DNA of 64,000 nt from Flagellimonas pelagia (GTDB taxonomy: Bacteria; Bacteroidota; Bacteroidia; Flavobacteriales; Flavobacteriaceae). The position numbers and the translations under genes are program-made. The DNA is taken from positions 310,001 through 374,000 of the forward strand of contig NZ_QXFI01000026.1 of assembly GCF_003584135.1 (NCBI RefSeq), read 5' to 3'. Positions 34,968 to 44,853 of the stretch are shown here, in pieces (the stretch's first letter is position 1; each line of letters starts with the position of its first letter). Below the pieces are notes generated by a model. It saw only the letters and a list, made by a program, of their open reading frames with translations. It searched no databases and was not told the DNA's origin.

Positions 34968-35024
34968 AAATAAAGCAGTAGTTAAAGCGTTAAGGGAACT
35001 CAGGTATAGATTTCCAAAATAGGT

Positions 35025-35357
35025 ATGAGCGATATAAAACTTAAGATTATTGACAGGGAAGGCGTACTTCATGAAGTGGATGCCCCGACAGATATGAACA
35101 TGAACCTAATGGAGGTCGTGCGTTCCTACGAATTGGCCCCAGAAGGTACCATTGGTATTTGTGGTGGGATGGCCATGTGTGCTTCCTGTCAATGTTACGT
35201 GCTTTCCGACCATCAACTTCCCGAAAAATCTGATGATGAGGAAGCCATGTTGTCAGAAGCTTTTTTTGTAAAGGACAACAGTCGCTTGGGTTGCCAGATC
35301 CACATGACCGACGATTTGGATGGGTTGGAAGTGGAATTGGCCCCTGCAGAAGATTAG
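35025..35357 (+). CDS. 2Fe-2S ferredoxin, adrenodoxin type
   Basis: 110-residue electron carrier with cluster ligands C46, C52, C55 and C90 (GICGGMAMCASCQC and RLGCQIH), the adrenodoxin spacing Cx5Cx2C. An extra Cys is at 57. It lies 57 bases after its probable reductase and is part of the mrp-nifU-reductase-ferredoxin block, so it may supply electrons for Fe-S cluster assembly or for a P450-type or desaturase enzyme elsewhere. Confidence 0.95.
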   Translation: MSDIKLKIIDREGVLHEVDAPTDMNMNLMEVVRSYELAPEGTIGICGGMAMCASCQCYVLSDHQLPEKSDDEEAMLSEAFFVKDNSRLGCQIHMTDDLDGLEVELAPAED

Positions 35358-35420
35358 ATCAGAGTACCCTTTCGTACATTTTCAATAGCAGACGATTAGA
35401 CTTTCCCGTATCTTAGGGTC

Positions 35421-36455
35421 ATGGGAAAGACGTTGGTTTTCTGTTATTTGGTTCTGCTATCTCTTTTTGGGTTTTCCCAAGAGAAGTATCCCCAGCTTAA
35501 ACAAATCGTTACCGATAACGCAGATATTTTCACCTCGGAACAATTAGAAGACCTACGGGCCAAACTAACCCAATTTGAGACCGAGACCACCAATCAGTTG
35601 GTGATTTTGAGCATCAATGATTTGGAAGGTGTAACTATTGAAGAATACGCCAATGGGGTATTCAATCAGAACAAATTGGGGCAGGCAGGCAAGGACAATG
35701 GCATTCTCATCCTATTTTCCAAAAATGATAGGGAAGTCCGAATAGAAGTAGGCTACGGTTTGGAACCTTACATTACGGATGCGGTGGCTTCCCGAATCAT
35801 CCGCAATACCATGATTCCTAAATTCAAGGAGGAGGATTATTTAGGCGGCCTTGATGGGGCATCGGATCAGCTTATCGAATTGTTGAAGAACCCCGATGCT
35901 TTGGCCGAATTCAATAAGGAAATGGAGGCCGAGAATGAACTCCCGTGGTGGGGCTATGCCTTGCTGATAGTTTTCCTTTCCTTTTTTATGGTTCCTGGCG
36001 GATTTGTTTTTTACAAGGGATATTCCAGTCTTATTGAAATGTTCCGGGGCATCATGATCGGAAAACTGGGACTTTTTCCAGGAGTTTTCATGATTTTTGC
36101 TGGACTGATGCAAGTTTTTTTTGGTTTGATTTTCATTGGGGTACCCTTGTTCTTTTTGGCGACGATCGTGGGTATCACTTTTGATGAAGAAGTGCTATTT
36201 GGGAGCGTTGGATGGGTCGTTTACGGGATACTTGGGTTTTTCCTTCTCACCATACTATTGGCCATTTTAAAGATAAGGATCAAAGGGAAGGAAGATTTTA
36301 AACTTTCTTGGTTCAAGTCCGATAAAACCTATATGAGCAAGACCTTCTCGTCATCTGGAACCCATTCCTTTGGTTCCAGTTCCGGTGGTAGTTCCAGTAG
36401 TTTTTCTGGGGGAGGTGGGAGTTCTGGAGGAGGAGGTGCCAGCGGTAGTTGGTAA
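35421..36455 (+). CDS. TPM-domain membrane protein (YgcG-like)
   Basis: 344-residue protein with a signal peptide (MGKTLVFCYLVLLSLFGFSQ), a periplasmic TPM domain (about 30-155, with DNADIFTSEQLEDL, GKDNGILILFSKNDREVRIEVGYGLEPYITD in sequence), then three or four membrane segments (about 178-285) and a Gly/Ser-rich tail ending GGGGASGSW. This is the YgcG-type layout. TPM domains have been linked to photosystem repair, phosphatase activity and membrane-protein complexes, but the role in flavobacteria is unknown. Confidence 0.9.
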   Translation: MGKTLVFCYLVLLSLFGFSQEKYPQLKQIVTDNADIFTSEQLEDLRAKLTQFETETTNQLVILSINDLEGVTIEEYANGVFNQNKLGQAGKDNGILILFSKNDREVRIEVGYGLEPYITDAVASRIIRNTMIPKFKEEDYLGGLDGASDQLIELLKNPDALAEFNKEMEAENELPWWGYALLIVFLSFFMVPGGFVFYKGYSSLIEMFRGIMIGKLGLFPGVFMIFAGLMQVFFGLIFIGVPLFFLATIVGITFDEEVLFGSVGWVVYGILGFFLLTILLAILKIRIKGKEDFKLSWFKSDKTYMSKTFSSSGTHSFGSSSGGSSSSFSGGGGSSGGGGASGSW

Positions 36456-36507
36456 ATGATGCGGAAATCCCTTATTTTCACAAGATAAAATAAAACCAAC
36501 CCCCGTA

Positions 36508-38673
36508 ATGAGAACAGTTACCCTTGCAGCCCTTCTTTTATGTTTTTCCTGTACCCAAAAGCCCCAAACCGAAGTGGAGGAATGGGAGGCGCAAGCCAAG
36601 AACATTACCATCATCAGGGATGATTTTGGTGTACCCCACATCTATGGAAAAACGGATGCGGATGCCGTATTTGGACTCTTGTACGCCCAGTGTGAGGACG
36701 ATTTTAACCGGGTGGAACAAAATTATATCTGGGCCACGGGCCGTTTGGCCGAAGTAGAGGGCGAGGAAGCCCTATACAGTGATCTTCGGGCCAAGTTGTT
36801 CATGACGGAGGAAGAAGCCAAGGCCAATTATGAAAAAAGTCCCGAATGGTTGAAACAACTTTGTGATGCCTTTGCCGACGGAATCAATTATTATCTGTAT
36901 ACGCATCCCGAGGTAAAACCCAAATTGCTCACCCGATTTGAGCCATGGATGCCCATGTATTTCAGCGAAGGATCTATTGGTGGTGATATTGAGCGCATAT
37001 CCACCCGAAAAATCCAAACATTTTACGAAAGCGGTATGGAAATTCCAGAAATGGAGTTGCTCCAACAGAAGAAAAAGGAGGAAATGGCAGAACCTAAAGG
37101 ATCCAACGGGATTGCCATTTCTGGGGATTTGACCCAATCTGGAAATGCCATGTTGCTCATCAACCCACATACATCATTTTACTTTCGGGGAGAAGTGCAC
37201 GTAGTCAGCGAAGAAGGATTGAACGCCTATGGCGCTGTCACCTGGGGACAGTTTTTTGTGTACCAAGGATTCAATGAAAAAACGGGATGGATGCATACGT
37301 CGACCTATACCGATGTGATGGATGAATTCAAAGAAACCTTGGTCAAAAATGATGGGAAACTGTTCTATCAATACGGTGAGGAACTGCGTTCCGTGGACTC
37401 CACCAGCGTTACCTTGAAATACAAGGAAGGTGAAGAACTCAAAGAGAAAACCTTCCCGATGTACCACACCCATCACGGGCCTATCACCCATATAGCGGAT
37501 GGCCAATGGACCGCTTCTGCCATGATGTGGGAACCCGTAAAAGCCTTGGAGCAATCTTACATTCGAACCAAACAGGACGGGTACGCTGGTTTCCGCAAAA
37601 TGATGGACATACGCACCAACTCCTCAAACAATACCGTGTACGCCGATGCCGAAGGGAACATTGCCTATTTTCACGGGAACTTTGTTCCCAAACGTGATGT
37701 TGCTTTTGATTATACCCAACCTGTGGATGGCAGTAATCCCAAGACCGATTGGCAAGGACTGCATACCGTAGATGAGAATATTTTGGTGTTGAATCCCAAA
37801 AATGGGTGGATACAGAATTGCAACTCAACACCTTATACTTCCGCTTTGGAATACAGCCCGAAAAAGGAAGATTATCCCAATTACATGTCACGTGACCAAG
37901 AAAATTTCAGGGGCATTCACGCCATTGAATTGTTGACCGGACGAAGCGGCTATACGTTGGACAGTTTGATACAATTGGCGCACGACCCATACCTGCCTGC
38001 CTTCAATGTACTAATCCCAGGTCTGGTGAAAGCCTACGATGCCCATCCGACACCCGAATTGAAGGAGCCCATTGAAACCCTGAGGCAGTGGGATTTTACC
38101 ACCTCCAAGGAGTCCGTGGCTATGACATTGGCCCATTATTATGGTACGCTTTGTTATTCGAAGGCAGAAAGACCAGAAGGCATGTATTCCATGCAATGGG
38201 TGGAGTATTGGGGAAGCGATTGGCTCGATGACCAAAAGTTGGGCCTGTTTAAAGAAGCAGTGGAAAAATTGAATTCCGATTTTGGTACTTGGCAAATGCC
38301 TTGGGGCGAGGTGAATCGCTATCAACGTTTGAACGGGGATATACGCCAAGCTTTTGATGATGCCAAACCCAGCATACCTGTTGGTTTTGCCAGTGGTATT
38401 TGGGGAGCTTTGGCCGCTTACGGTGCCCGATACGACAACAATACCAAAAAAATCTACGGAACACGAGGCAACAGTTTTGTGGCCGTGGTGGAGTTTGGAA
38501 ATAAGGTGAAGGCCAAGACCATGTTGGCAGGTGGACAAAGTGGTGACCCCAATTCCCCCCATTTTAATGATCAGGCCCAACGCTACGCGGATATTCAATG
38601 GAAGGATGCCGCCTATTATAAAGAAGATGTGCTCAAACGGGCAGAAGCAACTTATCACCCCGGGGAAAAATAA
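36508..38673 (+). CDS. Penicillin-acylase-family lipoprotein (Ntn hydrolase)
   Basis: 721-residue exported hydrolase (signal with probable lipobox FSC at residues 13-15). Precursor layout of the penicillin acylase/aculeacin A acylase family: alpha segment with RDDFGVPHIYGKTDADAVFGLLYAQ, linker, then the self-cleavage site before S199 (PKGSNGIAISG), which becomes the N-terminal nucleophile of the beta chain, and INPHTSFYF downstream. It cleaves an amide bond, perhaps of N-acyl amino acids, acyl-homoserine lactones or peptides; the substrate cannot be told. The gamma-glutamyltransferase gene follows after 21 bases on the same strand. Confidence 0.92.
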   Translation: MRTVTLAALLLCFSCTQKPQTEVEEWEAQAKNITIIRDDFGVPHIYGKTDADAVFGLLYAQCEDDFNRVEQNYIWATGRLAEVEGEEALYSDLRAKLFMTEEEAKANYEKSPEWLKQLCDAFADGINYYLYTHPEVKPKLLTRFEPWMPMYFSEGSIGGDIERISTRKIQTFYESGMEIPEMELLQQKKKEEMAEPKGSNGIAISGDLTQSGNAMLLINPHTSFYFRGEVHVVSEEGLNAYGAVTWGQFFVYQGFNEKTGWMHTSTYTDVMDEFKETLVKNDGKLFYQYGEELRSVDSTSVTLKYKEGEELKEKTFPMYHTHHGPITHIADGQWTASAMMWEPVKALEQSYIRTKQDGYAGFRKMMDIRTNSSNNTVYADAEGNIAYFHGNFVPKRDVAFDYTQPVDGSNPKTDWQGLHTVDENILVLNPKNGWIQNCNSTPYTSALEYSPKKEDYPNYMSRDQENFRGIHAIELLTGRSGYTLDSLIQLAHDPYLPAFNVLIPGLVKAYDAHPTPELKEPIETLRQWDFTTSKESVAMTLAHYYGTLCYSKAERPEGMYSMQWVEYWGSDWLDDQKLGLFKEAVEKLNSDFGTWQMPWGEVNRYQRLNGDIRQAFDDAKPSIPVGFASGIWGALAAYGARYDNNTKKIYGTRGNSFVAVVEFGNKVKAKTMLAGGQSGDPNSPHFNDQAQRYADIQWKDAAYYKEDVLKRAEATYHPGEK

Positions 38674-38694
38674 TAGTTAACCAAATTACCTACC

Positions 38695-40365
38695 ATGTAT
38701 AAAAAATCGATATTCCTACTGGCCGTACTTTTTGCAATCTCCATTTCCTGTAAGAAGAAAGCTGAAGAGCAAATAATCAATCCCAACTTGACCATTGTAG
38801 ATAATGGGGATCCCCAAATTTCCATTTCTGAAAATGGGGCTGTAGCCGCAGCCCATCCGCTGGCGACGGAGGCGGGGGTAGAAATGTTGGAAAAAGGAGG
38901 CAATGCCATTGATGCGGCGGTGGCCGCGGCCTTTGTACTTGCAGTGGTGGAGCCGAGCATGTCTGGGTTGGGAGGAAGGTTACAGGCCATTGTGATGACT
39001 TCCGAAGGAAAAATTTCAGGAGTGGACGCTACTACCCAAGCAGGTATCGATTATGATCCCGAAACAGCGCCCAAAGGTCAATATGGTTATCCAGCCATTG
39101 GGGTGCCTGGTGTGGTAAAAGGGCTGACCAAATTGTTATCGGATTACGGAACCTTGGATATAGAAACCGTAATGCAGCCTGCCATTAAACATGCAGAAGA
39201 AGGATTTGTGGTATTGCCGGGGGAAGCGTTGAGACAATCCATGGAAATAAAGAAAATCAAAGAATTTACAGGTACATCCAAATACTTTATAAATGGCGAC
39301 ACTACATATGTGGAAGGAAGCCGTTTAGTGCAAAAGGACTTGGCCCATACCCTGAAATTGATTGCCAAGGAAGGAGAAAAGGTATTTTATGAAGGTGAAA
39401 TTGCCCAAAAAATCGTGGATGATATCCAAAAGCATGGTGGCACCTTGAGCATGGCTGCCATGGCAGAATACAAAGCAAGGGATGCGGATATGGTGGAAGG
39501 ATCCTACAGGGGATTTGGACTCCACGGGTTATTTATTCCATCTTATGGGGCCATTACCATTGAAATGCTGCAAATCCTTGAAAATTTTGACTTGGCCGAT
39601 GTACCGGAAACCACTTGGGCCGAATTGGTGTATCAAGCAAATGTCAAAGCCTATGAAGATCGTTATGGTCAAGAGGATTTGGAAGTGGGCAAGAAATTGA
39701 CCTCCAAGGAATATGCCAGAACCTTGGCGGATGCCATGGTGCCTTTTCCCACACAGCAAGCTGCCATGAATTGGAATCGACCTGCATCATGGACCGAAAA
39801 TGGACATACCACCCATTTATCTGTAGCGGATGCCCAAGGAAATGTGATTGCTTTGACGCAGTCCCTTGGTCCCATCATGGGATCAAAAGTGGCTACAGAT
39901 GGATTGGGATTTGTATATGCTGCTACCTTGGGAGGCTATCTGGGCGATATGAAAGCAGGAGAGAGGGCAAGCTCGCATATTAGTCCGTTAATCATTACCA
40001 AAAAAGGCAAGCCATTTCTGGTATTGGGTGCTGCTGGCGGAAGTAGGATTGTAACCGCTGTGGCCCAAGTGACCAGTAGGGTTTTGGATCAAAAGATGCC
40101 CTTGAACAAGGCCTTGGCCGCAGCCCGCGTACATACAGGTGATACCTTGATTTTGGCCGAAACCCATCCAGGGACTTGGACCTTGGACGACATCAAACAA
40201 TTTAAGGAAGATGGTTTCATGGTAGAGGAAGTGGACCAACCTGGTCGTTTTGGTAGGGTTCATGCCGTGATGATGGATACGCTTACCGGTAAATGGATCG
40301 GTGCCGCTGACCCGGATTGGGAAGGAACGGCCGAGAGCCCGACTACGTTGAGTAAAGTGGAATAA
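38695..40365 (+). CDS. ggt: Gamma-glutamyltransferase lipoprotein
   Basis: 556-residue exported Ntn hydrolase that cleaves or transfers gamma-glutamyl groups (glutathione and other gamma-glutamyl amides). Lipoprotein signal MYKKSIFLLAVLFAISISCK. Catalytic Thr of the small chain is T372 in NGHTTHLSVADAQGN, and AAGGSRIVTAV is the conserved glycine-rich segment. The large-chain motif usually SGIGGGGF reads SGLGGRLQ here, a departure that may change substrate choice or activity. Same strand and 21 bases behind the acylase gene, so both are likely made together to salvage amino acids outside the cytoplasm. Confidence 0.92.
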   Translation: MYKKSIFLLAVLFAISISCKKKAEEQIINPNLTIVDNGDPQISISENGAVAAAHPLATEAGVEMLEKGGNAIDAAVAAAFVLAVVEPSMSGLGGRLQAIVMTSEGKISGVDATTQAGIDYDPETAPKGQYGYPAIGVPGVVKGLTKLLSDYGTLDIETVMQPAIKHAEEGFVVLPGEALRQSMEIKKIKEFTGTSKYFINGDTTYVEGSRLVQKDLAHTLKLIAKEGEKVFYEGEIAQKIVDDIQKHGGTLSMAAMAEYKARDADMVEGSYRGFGLHGLFIPSYGAITIEMLQILENFDLADVPETTWAELVYQANVKAYEDRYGQEDLEVGKKLTSKEYARTLADAMVPFPTQQAAMNWNRPASWTENGHTTHLSVADAQGNVIALTQSLGPIMGSKVATDGLGFVYAATLGGYLGDMKAGERASSHISPLIITKKGKPFLVLGAAGGSRIVTAVAQVTSRVLDQKMPLNKALAAARVHTGDTLILAETHPGTWTLDDIKQFKEDGFMVEEVDQPGRFGRVHAVMMDTLTGKWIGAADPDWEGTAESPTTLSKVE

Positions 40366-40383
40366 TTGGAAAGATAGGAGCGG

Positions 40384-41025
40384 TTATTCTCCTTCCTTGA
40401 TGATGATAAGACTGGCCTTGGATCCTGTGGAAAGGTTCCAACGGTTGTTATGGATGACTTCTCCCTTGTCGTCGGTAACCACCACTTGGGCGGTATTGGG
40501 GCCAGAAGAACCTTGGTTCAATGCTTCAAACTCAATTCGGTTAAAACCTTGTATCAAATCTATATTGATGCCTTTGAAAGATCCCGTCAACAATAGATTG
40601 TATTCTACCACTTCTCCATTCAAATAGATTTTGATACGATCACCATCCACATATTCATGGTCGCGGCACACAATGCCTACAAATTTGGCATTGGTCTTGA
40701 AATCACCAAGATATTGGTCACCAAAATGCTCCTTGGAACCTTTTTTCTCCTTTTCACCCACTTTTGGGTCAATGTCCATGTCGTAACCCGCTTGTAAAAG
40801 TTCACGGTCCGGCAACATCTTAACCCCAGGCTTGTTGTTCTTGGAGGCAAAATTTTCGTCGATTACGGAAGGCATCCTGAGAGCGGTCCCTTGATTGCTT
40901 GCCTTTACATCCAAATTGTTGTTCTCGCCAATTTTTAAGGGTTTGGTGGTAGGAAGGTCGGATTGAGCCTGTAAAGTCATCAGCCCCAGTGAGAAACCTA
41001 GTAAAGAAAAAACAAACTTTTTCAT
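40384..41025 (-). CDS. Secreted protein of unknown function
   Basis: 213-residue secreted protein with signal peptide MKKFVFSLLGFSLGLMTLQAQ. The second half (about 105-213) looks like a single beta-sandwich domain with YVDGDRIKIYLNGEVVEYNL, GFNRIEFEALNQGSSGPNTA and VTDDKGEVIHNNRWNLSTG. No catalytic motif or membrane anchor is seen. The start is ATG 41025. I recall such proteins as common in flavobacteria but know no function. It converges on ggt with an 18-base gap. Confidence 0.85.
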   Translation of the reverse strand: MKKFVFSLLGFSLGLMTLQAQSDLPTTKPLKIGENNNLDVKASNQGTALRMPSVIDENFASKNNKPGVKMLPDRELLQAGYDMDIDPKVGEKEKKGSKEHFGDQYLGDFKTNAKFVGIVCRDHEYVDGDRIKIYLNGEVVEYNLLLTGSFKGINIDLIQGFNRIEFEALNQGSSGPNTAQVVVTDDKGEVIHNNRWNLSTGSKASLIIIKEGE

Positions 41026-41100
41026 GGCAAGATTGAGCAATTTTGAAATATAAAAGTAGCAAATACCTTGCCATGAAGATGATAAATTGACGTTAAATCG

Positions 41101-42243
41101 TTAACCTGCAGGTGTTTTCTTCTTTCCTTTCAACCCAAACAAAGGATGAAGCAAAGGGATTCTTAAAATAATAAGGTCATAGATCAGCCAGCTGATTCCG
41201 AACGTACCCACTACCAAAATGAAGGCCTTGGGCAAAAATCCCCAATTCAAGTTCATCAGGTAATAGCCGATACCAACGGTTATGGTTTGGTGCAAAATGT
41301 AGAATGGGTACACCGCGCGGTTGGCATAGGCGATGCCCTTGCTGGGCCTGTTGAGGTATTGTGCGGCATAGGCAAAAAGCACCAAGATCCAAGACCATAT
41401 GTTCACTACTTTGAGCATGGCTTCGGTAAAATGGATTACATAACCATCTTCAAAAAACAACCAGATAATTAACTGTCCTGTAAAGCCGATGATACCCAAA
41501 ACAAGAGCTTTGTGTTTCATTCGGGCCACCGTTTCCCAAAAAACCTCCCCTGTGGCAATCAATACAAAGCCGTAAAAAAACAGGATGATATTGAAGATGA
41601 AATTGAACCAATCATCTATCAAGGCATGGGTGATGGGAAAAAAAGGTTCCACTAAGGATTCAACAAGATACAGGGGAATCACAAAAATATAGATGCCCCA
41701 TGTTTTTTGTATCGTCCTTTTCACCCAATCGATAAAACGGGTATTGTGTTTTCTAAGGTATACGAATAGGGGTGAAAGGATCCATGAAAAAACCAGAAGA
41801 TAAGGCAAAAACCACAGGTGGTGCCAACTAATATTCCCTTCGGGATAGACCCCTTTGAAGGCTATGGTGGTGAAATATTGCAAGTAAGATCCGCTGAACT
41901 CTCCATCAGCCAATCGTTCAAAATAGATCTGTGGAGGAACAATCAAGATCATCCCAACCACCAAAGGAATGCCCAAACGCAGGAAGCGCTCCAAAGCAAA
42001 TTTACCCCAAGACCTTTTTCCCAAAGCATAGTATGTCCCCATACCGGATATCACGAACAAGATGGGAAGTCGCCATTGGTTGAGGAACAACATGGGCCAA
42101 CGGAGCCAATCATAGATTACATTGTTTTTAATGTGCCACCCCCAAGGGACAAAGAACATGCCCACATGATAAAAAATGAGCAAGGCAAAGACGATTACAC
42201 GAAGCCAGTCCAGATCGTAACGTCGAATAGTTTTTTCCATCAT
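41101..42243 (-). CDS. Membrane acyltransferase, acyltransferase-3 family
   Basis: 380-residue integral membrane protein with about ten membrane helices. N-terminal RRYDLDWLRVIVFALLIFYHVGM carries the conserved Arg and His of acyltransferase-3 (OafA/NodX-like) proteins, with PILFVISGMGTYYAL and SWHHLWFLPYLL further on. These transfer acyl groups to sugars or other membrane substrates. The substrate is unknown. Two start codons in a row at 42243/42240. An AraC regulator gene lies 90 bases upstream on the same strand. Confidence 0.9.
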   Translation of the reverse strand: MMEKTIRRYDLDWLRVIVFALLIFYHVGMFFVPWGWHIKNNVIYDWLRWPMLFLNQWRLPILFVISGMGTYYALGKRSWGKFALERFLRLGIPLVVGMILIVPPQIYFERLADGEFSGSYLQYFTTIAFKGVYPEGNISWHHLWFLPYLLVFSWILSPLFVYLRKHNTRFIDWVKRTIQKTWGIYIFVIPLYLVESLVEPFFPITHALIDDWFNFIFNIILFFYGFVLIATGEVFWETVARMKHKALVLGIIGFTGQLIIWLFFEDGYVIHFTEAMLKVVNIWSWILVLFAYAAQYLNRPSKGIAYANRAVYPFYILHQTITVGIGYYLMNLNWGFLPKAFILVVGTFGISWLIYDLIILRIPLLHPLFGLKGKKKTPAG

Positions 42244-42333
42244 TTAAAAAGTTTTTGCCAAAGTTGAAAAGAGCGGTTCAAAAACCCTTCTTTTTTGGGC
42301 GAGGAAACGTCCTGAATTACAATTTGGGAGAAA

Positions 42334-43509
42334 TTAGACCCTTTTTTGGGCTTTTCTCTCTTTCACAAATGCGGATGGGGATTGACCCACATGCTTTTTG
42401 AATGCATTGTAAAACGCTGATTTTGAATTAAATCCAACCGTTTGCCCTATAGCCTCTACGGTAAGATGAGCATAGTCGCCATCCACCAACCGGTCTTTGG
42501 AGAGCAGGATCCTTTTTTGGTTGATATAATCGTTAAAGTTCATTCCAGTACTGGAATTGATCAATTTGGAAACCGTGTTGGCATTGGTATCCAGTTTTTC
42601 CGCAAGGTTTTTTAGAGAGGCTTCCTGCTCTGCAAAGTATCCAGATGCATCCATAAAATCCTCTATGGTTTCAAACTGAAGGGAGTCGGTTGCCAGGGTT
42701 TCATACTTATCGGAAATCCAAGATTTTTCAAAAAAGCGCGATTCCGAAAGGATAAAAAATGAGGTGATAAATGTTGCCAACGTTTCCAACATTCCCAAGT
42801 AATGGTCTCCCCCATCATCATCAAAATTTGAAAAAACGATAAAAAGGGAGAGTCCTAGAATTAAAAAAACGAGAACAGTGTGACGCGAAAACTTGTACTT
42901 GTCCACCTTGATGTTCTTGGGAGAAACCAACCCTTTTTTCCGTGCCTTTAAAACCAACCGTGTGGTTAGAACAAAATAAAAGGTAAAGCTGATGAGGACC
43001 AACCAGCGGAATTTATTTTTGATAAAATGATAGGAGTAGCTCACACCATCAGGGACATCCAAATATCCCAGATCACGGTGGTAGGCCCCTAGATAGGCAT
43101 TGTATTTCACTTGGACAGGACTCAGCAGATAGCCGGTCTGTGAAATTCCATACAGCAGGGGCAATAAAAAGTGGGGCCAATGCTTTTTAAGGGTAAAGGG
43201 TTCCCTCTCCAATAAGGTATATAGAAAAAAATAGAGACTAGGGGCAATGAACAGGACCAGGAACTCGGTGGAATCATTCAGGTGGATCACATATTTCATC
43301 AACCCGGTATAGCAGAGATATACATCCAAAAAAACGATACACTGGATCAAAATGACCCATCCGAAGAGGTGTATGGCCGATGTGCGTTTGGCCCTCAAAA
43401 ATATCACCAAGGTCAAAAACAGCCCTTGTACAATACCAAGTAGCATGATATGCGATGCGAGATCATACCGAATGGGAATTTGATCAAATATAACTTTTAC
43501 ATCATCCAT
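42334..43509 (-). CDS. AraC-family regulator with membrane N-terminus
   Basis: 391-residue protein with seven hydrophobic segments (about 20-250) and a C-terminal AraC helix-turn-helix domain (about 290-385: NLAEKLDTNANTVSKLINSSTG, then IGQTVGFNSKSAFYNAFKKHVG). Such membrane-bound AraC regulators are frequent in flavobacteria; they presumably sense a signal at the membrane and bind DNA there. The likely target is the neighbouring acyltransferase gene or the divergent aminotransferase gene (inference from position). Confidence 0.9.
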   Translation of the reverse strand: MDDVKVIFDQIPIRYDLASHIMLLGIVQGLFLTLVIFLRAKRTSAIHLFGWVILIQCIVFLDVYLCYTGLMKYVIHLNDSTEFLVLFIAPSLYFFLYTLLEREPFTLKKHWPHFLLPLLYGISQTGYLLSPVQVKYNAYLGAYHRDLGYLDVPDGVSYSYHFIKNKFRWLVLISFTFYFVLTTRLVLKARKKGLVSPKNIKVDKYKFSRHTVLVFLILGLSLFIVFSNFDDDGGDHYLGMLETLATFITSFFILSESRFFEKSWISDKYETLATDSLQFETIEDFMDASGYFAEQEASLKNLAEKLDTNANTVSKLINSSTGMNFNDYINQKRILLSKDRLVDGDYAHLTVEAIGQTVGFNSKSAFYNAFKKHVGQSPSAFVKERKAQKRV

Positions 43510-43587
43510 GTTAAGGGCTTAAATTGTATCTTGGAGACATAGTGAAAATGAAATTACCATTCTTTTTTTAATCAACCGAAGACCGAA

Positions 43588-44853
43588 ATGAAAAAGCGAC
43601 AATTCTTGCAATATATGGGAAGTGCTGCCATGGCCGCTCCCTTTTTTACCTTGCCATTGGAACCTGGTCAACCAGAGGCTGATATTCCGTATCCATCGGA
43701 TAAGGATAGCGATGAATTTTGGGAACGGATTCGCGCGGATTTTAGGTTGAAACCGGACTACATCAATCTGGAAAGTGGATACTACAACATAATGCCGACC
43801 CCTATTCTTGAAAAATATGTGGAGCACATGAAAGAGGTAAACTACCAGGGTTCCTATTACATGCGTACGATTCAAGGTGACAACAAAAAGAAGGCCGCGG
43901 CTCGCGTGGCTGAACTGGTGAACTGTTCGGAAAAGGAATTGGTCATTACTCGTAATACCACGGAGTCCTTGGATTTGATCATTGGGGGCTATCCCTGGGA
44001 AAAGGGGGATGAAGCCGTGTATGCCGTACAGGATTATGGGGCCATGCAAGTACATTTTGAACAGATGGAAAAGCGATATGGCATCGTTTGCAAAAAAGTG
44101 TCCCTGCCCAACCATCCCAAATCTGATGAGGAAATCGTTTCGCTCTATGAATCGCAAATAACCCCAAAGACCAAGTTGTTGATGGTCTGCCATATGGTAA
44201 ATGTGACCGGGCAGATTCTGCCCATCAGAAAAATTTGCGATATGGCTCATTCCTATGGGGTAGAGGTCATGGTGGATGGTGCGCATTGTGTGGGGCATAT
44301 TAAAGTGGATTTGGCCGAGCTGAATTGCGACTATTACGGTTCCAGTCTGCACAAATGGCTTTGTGTCCCCTTGGGCGCAGGTATGCTCTACGTAGCGGAA
44401 AAGAACATCCCAAAGATTTGGCCGCTTTTGGCAGAACACGAGAACGATCCTACCAAAATCAGAAGACTGAACCATACAGGTACTATCCCTGTACATACCG
44501 ATCTAACCATCAACGACTCGGCGGATTATTTGGAAATGATAGGATTGGAACGCAAGGAGGAACGGATGCGCTATCTGCAACGCTATTGGAGTGATCCATT
44601 GCGCGATGTGGAAAATGTGGTCGTCAATACACCAATAGAACCCCACAGGAGTTGCGGGATTGCCAACGTTGGTCTGTTAAATATGAAGCCAGGGGAAATG
44701 GCGAAAACCCTTTTGGATGAATTCAAGGTGTGGACCGTGGCCATAGATTTTGAAAACGTTCATGGATGTAGGATCACTCCCAATGTATTCACCACTACTG
44801 ATGAACTGGATCAATTTGTGTCAGCCGTCAAGACCATGGCGAAGCGTGCCTAG
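43588..44853 (+). CDS. Exported class V aminotransferase-like PLP enzyme
   Basis: 421-residue PLP enzyme of the class V aminotransferase/isopenicillin N epimerase group. Schiff-base Lys is K256 in GSSLHKWLCVPLG, with VDGAHCVGH as the Asp-Gly-Ala-His PLP motif and TRNTTESLDLII as phosphate-binding loop. The N-terminus MKKRQFLQYMGSAAMAAP resembles a Tat signal with KR in place of RR, so it may leave the cytoplasm already loaded with cofactor. Substrate unknown. The gene overlaps the convergent phosphoesterase gene by 4 bases (CTAG). Confidence 0.9.
   Translation: MKKRQFLQYMGSAAMAAPFFTLPLEPGQPEADIPYPSDKDSDEFWERIRADFRLKPDYINLESGYYNIMPTPILEKYVEHMKEVNYQGSYYMRTIQGDNKKKAAARVAELVNCSEKELVITRNTTESLDLIIGGYPWEKGDEAVYAVQDYGAMQVHFEQMEKRYGIVCKKVSLPNHPKSDEEIVSLYESQITPKTKLLMVCHMVNVTGQILPIRKICDMAHSYGVEVMVDGAHCVGHIKVDLAELNCDYYGSSLHKWLCVPLGAGMLYVAEKNIPKIWPLLAEHENDPTKIRRLNHTGTIPVHTDLTINDSADYLEMIGLERKEERMRYLQRYWSDPLRDVENVVVNTPIEPHRSCGIANVGLLNMKPGEMAKTLLDEFKVWTVAIDFENVHGCRITPNVFTTTDELDQFVSAVKTMAKRA

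Noticed and set aside
33840..35072. 410-codon open frame on the minus strand opposite the ferredoxin reductase and ferredoxin genes
   Set aside because: It lies wholly antisense to two well-recognised genes; its translation has no family motifs and is rich in residues that mirror the codon pattern of the true strand.
38011..38658. 215-codon minus-strand open frame within the acylase gene
   Set aside because: Shadow of the penicillin-acylase-family coding sequence, no recognisable domain.
43519..44496. 325-codon minus-strand open frame opposite the class V aminotransferase gene
   Set aside because: Antisense shadow: the plus-strand protein has all PLP motifs, and this frame has none and no plausible start region.
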